Source: Mixophyes australis
Taxonomy: Eukaryota; Chordata; Amphibia; Anura; Limnodynastidae
Reading direction: 5' to 3'
Assembly (NCBI GenBank): GCA_036250195.1
Contig: JAVHZZ010000006.1
Location: 160,883,224-160,947,223, forward strand
DNA: 64,000 bases
Positions 1 through 11,100 of this stretch are shown here, in pieces; the first letter of the stretch is position 1; every line of letters begins with the position of its first letter. The notes under the pieces are model-generated. The model ran no database searches. It saw nothing but the letters and a program-made list of their open reading frames with translations, and was not told where the DNA came from. The translations under genes and the position numbers were made by a program.

Positions 1-319
1 GTAGTTTTTTTGTTATACAATCTTATTTATGTTTTTCTACATGTTTGTAGCAAAAAATATTATAAAGAAGGCAAGACTAGGCATTGTGAGACTAGACAGG
101 AAAGTAATTGAGTATAACATCTCTCTATTGATGACACCAAGCAAGACCATGCTCCAATAAAAGGCCACCCAACGTGGGTCAAGTCTCAACCGAGGTCCCG
201 TCACGCATTCGTGGCTTTTACTTGGCCCTCTGGCTCTTAATTATGATGAATGTTTGTTGAAATGAGCTTAATCCAAGTGCTGACAAATACAATTTGTGCC
301 ATTTAACTGTTTGGCACAG
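1..319. other. no gene recognised
   Basis: AT-rich sequence at the window edge. I see no long frame, no repeat arms and no known element. It would be intronic if the candidate exon at 320-522 is real. Confidence 0.4.
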
Positions 320-522
320 CTGCTGTGGGAGGCAAGAGACAGTTCACGATTAATTCATCAGTCTCAATTGAGACATCGCGCTGTCTGGGAGAGTTAATTA
401 CCTGCCGATATGAGGACGGAGAAGTGTTAACCCAGTGTGTACTGAAGGCTGAAGATCCAGTGAATAGTCCAGTTCATGGCTCTTGGGAAAGTGGATCAGC
501 AAAACTCTTTATAGATAAATGA
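320..522 (+). CDS. possible terminal exon of an unidentified plus-strand gene, or an old pseudogene
   Basis: An open frame runs from a possible splice acceptor (AG at 318-319 after a pyrimidine-leaning stretch) to TGA at 520-522. It encodes about 67 residues ending in SAKLFIDK and containing the segment GELITCRYEDGEVL. A poly(A) signal follows 115 bp after the stop. The frame closes upstream at a TAA at 304, so nothing longer can be read here. I do not recognise the protein. It does not look like the end of HRH3, the human neighbour of MTG2. It could be a true last exon, a processed pseudogene or a chance frame, since 200 bp open is weak evidence. Confidence 0.3.
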
Positions 523-636
523 CTAATATGCAGATTCTGTACAACTCTTTTTTGGGAGGGCACTCCCAAGCCTGGGAAATTAATTGTTCAGTTATTAAAG
601 TTACCAATATTACTTGTATATCTTTATGTAAATTGA

Positions 637-642
637 AATAAA
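637..642 (+). terminator. candidate poly(A) signal AATAAA
   Basis: AATAAA lies 115 bp after the stop of the candidate exon and is followed by a T-rich stretch. It is meaningful only if that exon is real; this hexamer is common in AT-rich DNA. Confidence 0.3.
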
Positions 643-1694
643 GAACCTGCTTCTTCTTGAGCCTTCCAGCCATGTTTTTACATCACCAGTAAGTTATTTA
701 TTTTCAATTGTATCCAAATGAAAGATCACAGCAGAGTTATGTGTGACAATTCTGCTTGATTACATAATTATATGCCTGAAACGCAAGGAGAGCAAAACAA
801 AGAAAAAACAATATATTCTGTAAAAGTTGCAAAGCAATGAAGTAAAGTCATGTGAGAATGAACCCCCTTCTAAGCTGTTCCATGGTTATGGCAGATACGT
901 ATTTCATGACAATATAGTCAGTGAAAGAACTGTACCATAGTCGCTGTATGCCATATGGCAGTATAAATCCTGATATATGAAAACATATAAGGCATTTGAT
1001 GCAAAAGATTATGACCATTGAACGTAATATGTGTTGTGTTTATAAATGTGGAGTAACCCATATAAAACAGATGTTTGAATTTATTTTCAAAACTGCTCTA
1101 AGAGAGGTTGAGAGATTGAATCAGATTACAGGTTTGTGAACATTACACTCGGTTATTATATAGGCTGAAATACATTTTATAGTGCATTTTAAAAAAAAAA
1201 ATTATAGAGAAGAGTGCTGTTTTTGTTCAAAAACTATTATGGTTTTCTGGTAAAATCAGATTGGTGTTTTTGTTTTGGATTTCACCAAAAATGTGATAAA
1301 CTTGCACTTACATTACTATGTATATGAACCACATTTATTTACACTCATTTAGAGTCAATTTATAATGACCTCACAGTTAACAGTATTGGTCAAAGGCTGC
1401 ATTGAGTCGACTGGCTGAAAATACACCCCATATTGAGATGGAAACTGAACTTGCCCTGCACATTACATTTTAATAGGCCAAATATTGAGTCTCAAGGCAG
1501 TGTTAAAGTTTATTTTAATTTAATAATATTATTAAACATGATAGTTGGAAAGTTAACAAAGAAAGTCAGCGGAATTATTCTAAAGGAGAGGACTGAGACA
1601 GTTTAACTAAGGATTGCTAGGCATTGACACCTGCTAAATGACTGAAGAATGGTGTGTTTCCGAAACCTCAGAACTTCCCCAGGTTGAGAGACCC
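643..1694. other. AT-rich stretch without recognised features
   Basis: About 1 kb containing a short A-run near 1191-1201. I saw no coding frame, inverted-repeat arm or tandem repeat. Confidence 0.4.
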
Positions 1695-1697
1695 TTA

Positions 1698-2116
1698 AGC
1701 TAGGTACACACTACACAGTTTTCATCCAATAATCGGCTAAATCAGCCGACATACGACCGCTCGTTCAAAAGTCGGGTCAGTGTGTGCAGTGACACGATGG
1801 TCGAAAGTCTGCCCAAATGGACGATTGTCGCCTCATTTGGTTGGTCGTACCGTTTAATATTTTCGTTCCAATCTCGTTTCCGTTGTGTAGTGTGTATAAA
1901 CTTCCGACCGATCTACAACAGTGAGTACGAAATTAGTCATTGCTCACGACAACATGGCTGTAAAAAGTCGCTAAAGGGACGTCCGCTCTTCCCTTTATCG
2001 TCCTAAACAAGGCTAGTGTGTATGCAGTCCATGGACCGAGCGATCGGAACATCGATCGCATGTAAAATCGCTCGGCATAAAAAGTTGGTTGAAATTTCTG
2101 TAGTGTGTACCTAGCT
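1698..2116. mobile_element. non-autonomous DNA transposon (MITE), TIR AGCTAGGTACACACTACA
   Basis: The left end AGCTAGGTACACACTACA is mirrored at the right end (TGTAGTGTGTACCTAGCT). The element is flanked by TTA at 1695-1697 and TTA at 2117-2119, a 3-bp target duplication. It is 419 bp with no coding capacity; the open frame at 1782-2006 is incidental. The TSD size and sequence fit the PIF/Harbinger superfamily, which is an inference. A relative sits at 8463-8844. Confidence 0.75.
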
Positions 2117-2119
2117 TTA

Positions 2120-2700
2120 CTATGTTAAGGGGACTTACCAGATTAATCTCTGATAAGTGTATGTTCTATTTGGCTCTGCCACTGGCAGACAATATTTTGC
2201 TGTGATTTTATCGCTGTTTTTCTTCTATGCTCCCATCTACTGTGAACTAATAGTCTATAATCAATAATCACCAGGTCACAGCAATTGATCAATATTCTTT
2301 TTCATGACAATTAAAGTAATTTGTTGCATCTTTGCTCCTCTCTTTCTCATATGCCCTTATGTAATCATATAATAATCACATCAATTGTTCAATGTAGTTT
2401 TGATCCATTAAAACTATTATATTATTGCTTCATATGTTGTTTTCTTGGCTGCTTATTTGCTTCGTTCTCCTTTTCTCAGATGCTCCATCTGTTGAACTAA
2501 TCACACTAATAGTGTTCATATTTTCCCGACTTCAGATTATTTAACAACAATTTGTGGTTTGTTTTTTTTCCTGTGTTTGTACTCTGTCTATACTCCCATA
2601 TGTTCTCCCACCCAATCCCAAAGACAAGAAAATTGCAGCTTTCACAAGGGACTGACTGATATAAACAGGCAGTAAAAGCTTGCGTGTTTCAAACGTCCTG
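2120..2700. other. unassigned AT-rich spacer
   Basis: T-rich sequence between the MITE and the DIRS element. No frame or repeat could be assigned. Confidence 0.4.
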
Positions 2701-2749
2701 TGAAAATAGACAAATCATATTTACCTGTTATTTTAGTTTTCCCAAAGGA

Positions 2750-2850
2750 CTCCTTGGTAGCCCTAACTAATGGGTTAACATCCTACTCAGCTAAGCTTAG
2801 GTAAAAAAGAAGCAAACCTGAGTCTATATAATGTAACTCCTCCTCTTCCT
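2750..2850 (+). repeat. left inverted terminal region of DIRS copy A
   Basis: The stretch from the CCCTAACTAA region through TATATAATGTAACTCCTCCT recurs in inverted orientation at 5745-5862, with several mismatches. Inverted terminal repeats are characteristic of DIRS1-like elements. Confidence 0.6.
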
Positions 2851-3011
2851 TAGTGTCTTTGGGTTGGACTATTTGGGCTGTTTTGGAGTCCTTTCAAGGA
2901 AACAAAATAAACAGGTAAATATGGTTTGCCTATTTCCTCTTCAGTTTTACTTGCTGGTTTCACATCTTCAAGCCTAATAAGTTACCACTGCCTTCATTGA
3001 ATGTGCTTTTA

Positions 3012-3253
3012 TCATTTTAGGTACCTCCAGACCTTTCCTCTTATACGTCTGTAAGATAGCCTCACATATCCATTTTGCAAGGGTGACGTGATGGAGAATG
3101 TCCTTGTTGTGCTCCCGAATGGAATATAAAGAACTGAACAGTTTTTCTCAGTCTCTTTGTTCTCTGCAGATAAGGGGAGATCGCCGTTACCACAGCTAAT
3201 ATATGAAGACACTTGTCTTCCTCAGTCTCCTCTTGTGAGAAAAATGCAGCCAA
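3012..3253 (-). pseudogene. DIRS tyrosine-recombinase fragment
   Basis: Two overlapping minus frames read a segment similar to the DIRS recombinase catalytic region: an acidic stretch, CLHILAVVTAISPYL, a lysine/arginine stretch, and FIFHSG. A frameshift and stops break it. It follows the RNase H segment in transcript order, as expected for DIRS. Confidence 0.55.
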
Positions 3254-3615
3254 TATAATTTCATGGTTTAAATGATAGTCAGATACTACTTATGTCCAAA
3301 CAGGAGGATTTGTCCTTAGTATCATTCTATCAAAAAAAATATATGGACATAAATACTAAAAACAATACTTTAAGGGTCAGCCATTAAAGATGAATCTCTT
3401 GTAGAGGCTCATATGGGTCTGTCAGTAAGGAGGACACAATTAAGATCCAAAAGTGTTACAAATAGCCTTATGTATGGTCGAATCCTCATGACTGACTTAA
3501 AACAATTTTTTTATTAGCTCCTCCAATGCTATTTTTGTTTTCAAAAGAATAATTAATGGTGAAAGTTGAACTTTCAGAGTTAGGACCTTATTTAAACTAC
3601 CCTGTAAAAAAAAAT

Positions 3616-3888
3616 CTAATATTTGGGGGAAACTTGGCACCATAGGGATAATAGAGCCATGCTTGCATCAGAATCAATTTGGCATTCTGTGTTAACGCCA
3701 TTGGCTCTGTTTGTGGTAGGCGAAACTGCTGTACAAGTAGCCAAAATACCTCTTACTTTAGAGATCAAACTGCCAGTATGTTTTCCATACCTTCTACATG
3801 AAGAGCTGATAGAGAACATGATAAGTGTACTCCTGGTACATCCTTGTTTGTTTAAGATTGCCACAACTGTTTGTTTGTCTGAGAACAC
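3616..3888 (-). pseudogene. DIRS RNase H-like fragment
   Basis: The minus frame contains SDKQTVVAILNKQGCTRS, which resembles the SDN-TTAVAY-NKQGGTRS segment typical of the RNase H-like region of DIRS polymerases. Downstream residues are degraded. It lies between the RT and recombinase segments, in the correct order. Confidence 0.65.
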
Positions 3889-4098
3889 TTTGAGACATCT
3901 TTGTTGCAGGAAAGGTTGACAATATAAAATTGCTTTCTAGACCACTCTCATTTAGTTTATATGAAGTTCCTTTTTTTATTTGTTCCAGGTACCCTGTGCC
4001 ATCTGTGAGTTCTCATCCGTCCCCCAAGCCTGTGATGCTAGAGTCAATTGTTAACACCTGCCACCTTGGTTCTGAGAGAAAAGTTCTTTGAATTCTTC

Positions 4099-4530
4099 TT
4101 ATGGGTTCTTTACACAAATTCTGTGATTGCTCTTCCTCATTTGATATCGTAATCCAGAGATTCCTGCCTGTGATCCCATCTTCTGATCAATTCTAACAGT
4201 AACGTTCTCATGTGCCATCTTGTCCATAGTACTATTACCATTGTAGTTGTGAGCATCCCTATAAGCCTGAGGCATTCTCTTATTGATGGGCATTGGTGAA
4301 GGGGAATGTAAAAAATCAGGTCTTCGATCTTGTCGACCCTTTCTTTTGATAGAGTTACCTTGTCTTTTGCTGTGTCTATGTAGAGACCTAGGATTTGTAA
4401 CTGCTACGATGACACTAGATGACTCTTTTACTCTGATAATCCAGCCGTGGTCTTTCAAAAAGTTGATTGCCTTATCCCTACTTTCTTGAGATGTTGCTTT
4501 TGATTCTCCTACCACTAGAATGTTGTCCAA
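4099..4530 (-). pseudogene. DIRS reverse-transcriptase fragment
   Basis: This minus-strand frame of 143 codons begins with MDNILVVGES, followed by a segment ending KDHGWIIRVKESSSV. This matches the RT catalytic box plus the following K-x-x-S region of DIRS polymerases; the second catalytic aspartate of the usual Y-x-D-D box is asparagine here. The later part of the frame (after about residue 45) no longer resembles RT, so a frameshift is likely. Confidence 0.65.
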
Positions 4531-4539
4531 ATATGTTTT

Positions 4540-5260
4540 TATAATGCTGCCATTGTCATGACGAGAACCTTTAATTAATAGGAACTTCTGAAATTTCTTT
4601 TTTTTTTGAGATCAGTGTCTGCAGACTATCGAATAGTGCCCATTTACGCACTATAGACACCAAAGTCCTGAATCTTTTCTAACTTAATTCTATTTTGTAC
4701 CCAGTGGTTACAAGTTTTCTACCCTCCTGATCTTGGGTTGTTAGTTTTTTAAGACTGTAAAAAATGTAATATCCTGCCCCCTACCACTGACTCTGGTAAG
4801 TAATTTGTGAATTATAAGGGATAGTTCAGTCTAAACCTTTTTTCTTTGCCTCATGAGCCTTGAAAGTTCTGCCTGGGTACTTGTGTTGCTGCCTGTAGGA
4901 GGTATTGTTTACCAAGCCTATATCTCCATGTCTTAAGAATACTTTTTTTTCCATTGTCTCCATACTTTTCATGTGACCTTACATAAAGCTTCAATCCAAA
5001 TCCTCAGTGCTCTGGAAACAGAGACTGCTGCTACCCCTGAACTGACCACTTTAACTGCAGAAACATTTAATCTTTTAAAACATCTTTCCATTTTCATATC
5101 TGAAGGGGAACTCCATCTACTAACAGAATGGTAGTCTTTGCATCAACTTTAGGCACAGCATTCCATTTGTCAGCTTCACTATCTGAGAATGGGTACATCC
5201 TCTCAATTGCCTTAGGATTTACCTGGTGATTTACAGATTGCACTATTCCTTTCTGAGAAG
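4540..5260 (-). pseudogene. DIRS gag-like and N-terminal RT debris
   Basis: Scattered minus-strand frames read EADKWNAVPKVDAK (near 5.17 kb) and GGRILHFLQSWK (near 4.75 kb, with one stop). These match conserved stretches of the DIRS first ORF and of the region before the RT catalytic box. There are many stops. The order is right relative to the RT fragment below it. Confidence 0.5.
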
Positions 5261-5744
5261 ATCACTTTTCACTTTATGCACAAAAACATCCTATGTTTAC
5301 ATTAACATTAAAAATATCTTGCAGTGTTGTTGTAACTGGAATGTCCTGTATACCCATGGCCCTTTTAATCTTTTTAAGCAAAATGTCTACTGTGCCTCAA
5401 TGTAGTGACCTCCCGTCATTACTGTCTGAAAAAAAATCTTCTTCCTCCATGGAGTCGCCTGGGATTACCCAGCACTTGTTGAAGACGTGCCAGTGTGTAA
5501 GTACACTTAAGTACAGTGGCAGGCATGGCTGTAATGCCAGCAGATGCCCCGCTGCTCATTGCTCTATAGAGACACAAAATTGGTCCCAGGGAGCAAACCT
5601 TTGGCCCCGGGAAGTAAACGACGGCCGTGAGACCCCAGGATCTTCTGGATCTTGTTCTCAGTAAAAACGATGATTCTCACATTTAAAACAATAAACACTA
5701 ACATACACTATACAATCTACTGATTACTCAGCTGGGCAAGACAG

Positions 5745-5862
5745 GAAAAAAAGAAGCTGGAGAAAAGGAGGAGTTACATTATATAGCCTCAGGTGTGCTT
5801 CTTTCCTGTCTATGCTCAATTGAGTAGGATATTACCCCTTTGGTTAAGGCTGGCAGGGAGTC
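5745..5862 (-). repeat. right inverted terminal region of DIRS copy A
   Basis: Its reverse complement resembles 2750-2850, sharing AATATCCTACTCA-like and GGCTATATAATGTAACTCC-like blocks. Together the two bound the DIRS element. Confidence 0.6.
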
Positions 5863-6023
5863 CGAAGATTAAATTGTGTTTTAGCTCACTTCCAGTGCAA
5901 AGGATCACAACTCAGTCAATCCAAGGATCTACACGGAAATGTGAAGCTCAGCTGTGATGGATTAACCAAAACTGAACGCTTATCTTGTAAATAAACACAT
6001 CTTCATAGCACATACTAGGTAGT

Positions 6024-6264
6024 ATTTAAAAGAATTGGTCACCTAGACACAGTGGAGACAGCCATACTCCAGGCTGAACCATTATGTAGCCTATGAATTT
6101 GCTAGGAACTACCGACATGATTATGGCCCTGTCTGATTAATATTCGTGTGGTCTGATTTATGATAGACTGGCTCCTAGTGAAATAATAGGCTACATACTT
6201 ATGAATATTCATTCAGCCCACAAAACAGCTGCCCCCACTGTGTGGGCAACAGGTCCACTTTAAA
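6024..6264. mobile_element. MITE of a four-copy family (TTTAAA ends, ACACAGTGG core)
   Basis: The left end (TTTAAAAGAATTGGTCACC, then ACACAGTGGAGACAGCCAT) is mirrored by the right end, whose complement reads TTTAAAGTGGACCTGTTGCC then ACACAGTGGGGGCAGC. It has no coding capacity. Related pieces occur near 46990-47110, 49555-49640 and 59640-59822. Confidence 0.6.
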
Positions 6265-6689
6265 TCAATTCCGCGTGATCCTCAGGATTTGAATTTATTA
6301 TCTTTGTGCTGTATTATCTGGCACTCACGTCTACAGTCTTTTGTTTACCAGAAAACAGTTACCAAGACACAGGCAACAGACTGCCAAGCTGACCATATCC
6401 CCAAATACATAAATCAAACTGTCATTGGAATTAAAGTGCACATGCCACATACATACACTGAAGGTAGCAATTTTGCGAACTGAACCAAAATTTGCGCAGT
6501 CTAAGGCAGTTGGTGGGAGTCACACTTCCCCGTACCCATGTTTTTTACTTGTTGTCTATATTGGGCACCCTGCTTTTTATGGGACTATATAAGACCTTTA
6601 ATAAGCAATTGGTAGCAAATGGTCTAAGTGTTTTTTGCAGAAGATGTAAATCCTTTCGCTAATATATTTCAGGACCATCATACTCTATA

Positions 6690-7440
6690 GGAAAAATCAA
6701 TGTGCCCTAATTTGTGTTGCAAATATTTTAAAACTAGGCCCTTTGCCTTAAGTAACTCAGACCACTTGATATTCTCTAAGATGATCAACTTTAAACTCTT
6801 GTGTACCCAGGGTCAGAGGCAAAAAGGTCTGATATCTGATATAACATATATGTTTAACTCAAAACCCTTGCATTTGTTAAGCACTCTTAAATTATATATT
6901 GGGAGGATCAATTAAAATTAACACTCTCTAGAGAACTATGGGAGAATACAAAACTTGTGTACAACTGTGACTAAAAATTCTTACATAATATTATTCAAAT
7001 GATATTACCAGGGAACTACCTGATAGACTTTATACACCTTTCCCAGACAGTTCTCCTAGGTGCTGGAGCGACTGTTCACATATACTCCTAATGCAAATAT
7101 ATTGGTATTCTCCAGTTGCCCAATTTTGCCCCAAAGCACATACTTTTTTTATGGAACCAGGAAAAGAGGGAAAGCTGATATAATGACATTAAATAATTCC
7201 ATCAAGAGAGATTTGAAAACATATATGTGAAACAAATTACTTGGAGTTTAGTTAACGTTCTCATCCAAATTTGTAATCCCTGGTACCTCCTACTAGTGTT
7301 ACATGAAACCGTTAAAAGTGTTTTGCAATATGGCAAAAGAATTACAGGCAAACCATTAGAGTGTTACATATATTTTATAACAGATAAAGAGAAATGTCCA
7401 TGGACTGATCTCAATTTTAGCTCAAAAACACTTTAAATGA
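6690..7440 (+). pseudogene. possible decayed L1 ORF2 3' part
   Basis: Broken plus-strand frames near 7.02-7.15 kb read LYTPFPDSSPRCWSDC. This resembles the pre-zinc-knuckle segment of amphibian L1 ORF2 (compare the clearer copy at 26480-27369). Stops are frequent. The assignment rests on one short motif; the region may instead be unassigned AT-rich sequence. Confidence 0.35.
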
Positions 7441-7769
7441 TAATACTTTTTTTTCCCAGTCACTGAAGTTTTCCTGCACATAAAATTAGTAAATTACATT
7501 TTCTGTTACCCTTCTCTAAAAAGACATGGGACATGAGTAGTAATTTCAAGTGAAGTTTTACATGGCCCATATCTACACTTTGTGAAAAGATTAAGTATTG
7601 TTCAAGAGAAAAACTGCAGATGTATAAAGATTATGGAGATCAATTATCTTTGTAAATAAATTAGATTCAGTTATATTCCAAATAACATATATACAGAAGT
7701 TGAGCCTTAGGTCATCAAAACATTCTTCTTTGAGGTTGATTTTCACCATTTACCAACAAAAACTACATA

Positions 7770-8161
7770 TTACCAGCCCTTGTAAGGCTCAGCTTTCTTG
7801 CCTCCTGGTCTGTGTCCGTCATACATCTCTCTGAGATGTAGAACAAGTTCTTCTGCATTCTCCCCAGTCAAGGCAGACACTGCAATGATATTGCCTTCTA
7901 CCTTTTGCCGCAGGAGCTCCAGGGTCTTCCTGGCATTTGGAAGGTCCAATTTGTTGGCCACTATGACATGAGGACGGAGGGGGAGATTCTCATCATACTG
8001 GCTCAGCTCAAACTGCAGAGAGTGCAACTGGCTCCAGGGCTCCGGGTGCACGAGATCAATCACATAGAGGAGAAACCGACATCTCTCAATATGCCGGAGA
8101 AACGAGAGGCCCAAACCCCGGTTCTGATGGGCTCCTTCTATAATGCCAGGGACATCAGCCA
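7770..8161 (-). CDS. MTG2: MTG2 coding exon 6 (last)
   Basis: The acceptor is GGCATCTCAG before 8161; the exon starts in phase 1, completing the valine of VADVPG. It encodes residues 278-407: the DxxG motif, GAHQNRGLG, the NKLD guanine-specificity motif and the SAL motif. It ends PYKGW and TAA at 7772-7770. The length, 392 nt, fits the frame exactly. No convincing poly(A) hexamer was found just downstream. Confidence 0.97.
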
Positions 8162-11100
8162 CTGAGATGCCAATAACAAAGAGGGTAAAGGTGTTAAAAA
8201 CACTGAGGGACACTGCAAGATTAACCTTCATGGGTGGTGGTGATGTAGTTCCACCTTTGTCAACCAAAATTGAGTACATTAACAGTAAAATGTCCGCATT
8301 ATATTTTACACAAAGCCAAATCATACACAAAATTATACAAATGCCAAAAATTCAGGGAGTGTATAGTATCCTTGAATAATAAGGCCCTGGTTAGACAAAG
8401 TACCTTTGTCTAACCAGGGCCTTTCTCCTAATGTGTCCTAGACAACACAAGCTACACTGTTAGTCTGGGTACACACTACAGTGTTTTCAGCCGATTATTG
8501 GGCCAATCACACGACAAACAACTGTTTGACCCGATTAGTGTGTACGCTCATTGGATGTGATTTTTAAACCGGACTATATCATACAACGGTGGAACAATGT
8601 TGCTCCAATTCTGCAGTGTGTATGCACTCATGACCGGCAGCATCCATAGATCTCTATGGAGTGTGCAGAGTCACGATCTTTTCAGCTAAAAGTTATGACA
8701 GATGAAGAGCACAGATCTGAAGGTAAATTGTCTAAAATGTGTTTAGTGGCATGCTGATCGGGACTTTTTTTTTTCTTTTAAATCGTTGTTAAAATCATTA
8801 AGGATGTTGGATTGGGAGAAATTTTGTATAGTGTGTATCCAGCCTAAGTGGAATGGACAATAATGTTAATGCACAATAAATAAGTCACAATGACCACTCA
8901 ATCAACAGGCAATGGAAAGGTTTTGTGTTACCACCTGCTGGCTGCAAGTGGTATTGCAACAGGAGGTTATTTCTATTTTTTCTAATGTAAATCCGTGGCT
9001 CTATTGCCCAAACTGTCACTCTCAATAATCACATGTACCTCTTCATTGAGGCTCTCTCTACAGCACATGCTGAGCAGAAACCACTACTCCACACATACAG
9101 GTGAGTTTCTGCCTCTTCCGCAACGTTTGGGGCTTCCTGGAGTGATTAGATCAATAACTGTTGACTTTAGTTTTTCTTTTATATGGAAATTACTTCTATG
9201 GTACTACTGACACCCCTGCCCTTTCTGCTTTTCATTATTTAAATTGGGACTTGCCTTACTAGGATGGTGTATCTGGCTTTGGTTTGTCCTTTCCACATTG
9301 CATATGCCTTTATATTACCAGATAAAATATTAGTTTAAAATAAAAAAAATATCAGCAGCATATCGATTTATTAGGTGCCAATAATATCATTATGGAACAA
9401 AGTGGAGGGTGGCAATTGCTGAGATATAATGTTCTCTTTATTGGGGTTGCTCCTACTTGGTATTTATGCTCAGAAGTGGGTATCCCAGATACATTGTTCA
9501 AATGGCTGCTATTTAAATGGTTTTATGTGAAGTGGCAGTTCCTGCAATGAAGATGCAGATTTATAGATTTAAAATGCAGTTAAAAGGTAGTGTTTTAAAT
9601 CTGGGATTTCGGTCACATGTATCACTCCATAGAAGCATGCTGCCTAACCAGTAACAGAGCATACATTCCAATCACATGATTAGATGTAGAACAACAAGTT
9701 TAGCTTTCACAGGAAAGTTTTAAAAGAAATCATTAATGTTCCCTTTTATCTAGAGCTCACCATGCTTAATCACACACATGGCAAGTTAAAGAAGCACACT
9801 ATGGGGAGGATTCAAATCAGCGCAAGGTCCCATAGGAGCCTATTTTTGGTACCTAAAACATTACTGATCTTTGCTCACACCTTGTAGAGATATGAGCAAA
9901 AATCAGCGATATTTTAGGTACTGTAACTGTGTGCAGCCACACATTGCACAAGACTCCAAACAGAACCTTGCGCTGAATTCAATTCCCCCCTATCTGTTTC
10001 AAAGGCCCTTGCTTGGAAATTCCAGGGAAGTGTCTTGGACTTACCAGCAATCTGTTCATAATCTTGATAGTTGATGATCCCAACGTGGGGTTTGAGGGTG
10101 GTGAAGGGGTATGCTGCCACAGTAGGACGGGCATTTGTAAGAAGGCGCAACAGAGATGACTTTCCAGCATTAGGAAAACCCACCTGGAAAATTGGAAATT
10201 GCAGTCAATGTCATGTCATAGAGGCCACACAAACATCCTCTTTGGAATGTCATTAATGAGTGCTTCATTGGGTCCATTAGATAAACCCTGGATGGCCCAG
10301 CAAGCTGTGCATCCAAGGTAAGTAGGTTTTTATTTTTCCATCAACTCCACTTTTAAGTGACTTTTATTGTACACTAGACTTTATTTATATGTTTTAAGGA
10401 AGGGTGTTTATGCACTGTAGATCTAGAGTCAATTTATAGAATTAGGTCTTTAAAGGCAAGAAGCTGATTTACTAGAGTTTTTTTTTAAATCAAATATAAA
10501 AGATGGTGGATTTAAGAAACCAGAATATGCTGAAAATTAGGACCATTCTGGTTTTGTTTGTATATGTATGATATTCTAGTTTGTTTATTTTTCCAGATTA
10601 AAATGCAAGTGTACTTTCCAATTTCCTAAAGAGATGCCTAAGAAGCCAAACTCGGTAGTTATGGGCCTCATCTTTGGTAAAATAATAATTGAAATTAAAT
10701 TTACATGATCAGCAAGTAAATGGGAAGTTTGTTTCAGGCTGTAATATTCAAAATGATTCCATGTACATATGCTGCCCTTCTATATTTCAAACCAATCTAT
10801 GAATATTAACTACAGTGGAATTTGTTGGCATACAACCTGAATGATAGCTGCGAATTAGAAGCTGAAAAAACATTATTAATATGTACAGCCAAGACCTCTG
10901 CCAGGATTTTACTGTTGGAATGTAATAAATTAAATTGGACAGAATGATGCATGATGTAACAGATCCTTATCTATCTTGGGTATAAGAATAATTGAATCAT
11001 TGCACATAGATTTTGGTAGGTATATAACCCAGATTTAAAATAGACAGTAAATGTGGAGACATAATATCATCAAAATCCTTATACATCTCATTAGGAACTC

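Larger units (their letters stand above)
2700..5865 (-). mobile_element. decayed DIRS-type tyrosine-recombinase retrotransposon (copy A)
   Basis: Read on the minus strand, the element gives in order: a gag-like segment (5.26-4.99 kb), reverse-transcriptase debris with a Y-x-D-N-I-L-V-V-G motif near 4.53 kb, an RNase H-like segment (3.89-3.62 kb) and a tyrosine-recombinase segment (3.25-3.01 kb). This is the known DIRS gene order. It lies between inverted terminal regions at about 2750-2850 and 5745-5862. DIRS elements integrate by a recombinase rather than a DDE integrase. Many stops and frameshifts make it non-functional. The outer limits are approximate. Confidence 0.75.
8162..10044 (-). 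other. MTG2: MTG2 intron 5 (between coding exons 5 and 6)
   Basis: Intron of 1.88 kb, GT-AG. It contains two MITEs (8463-8844 and 9803-9990). The rest is AT-rich without assignable content. Confidence 0.9.

Noticed and set aside
3623..3919. 98-codon plus-strand frame as a gene
   Set aside because: It is the opposite strand of the DIRS RNase H relic, which has recognisable motifs.
1..7700. HRH3, expected from human gene order
   Set aside because: No seven-helix receptor frame or recognisable receptor C-terminus was seen on either strand; it may lie beyond the left end or be absent.
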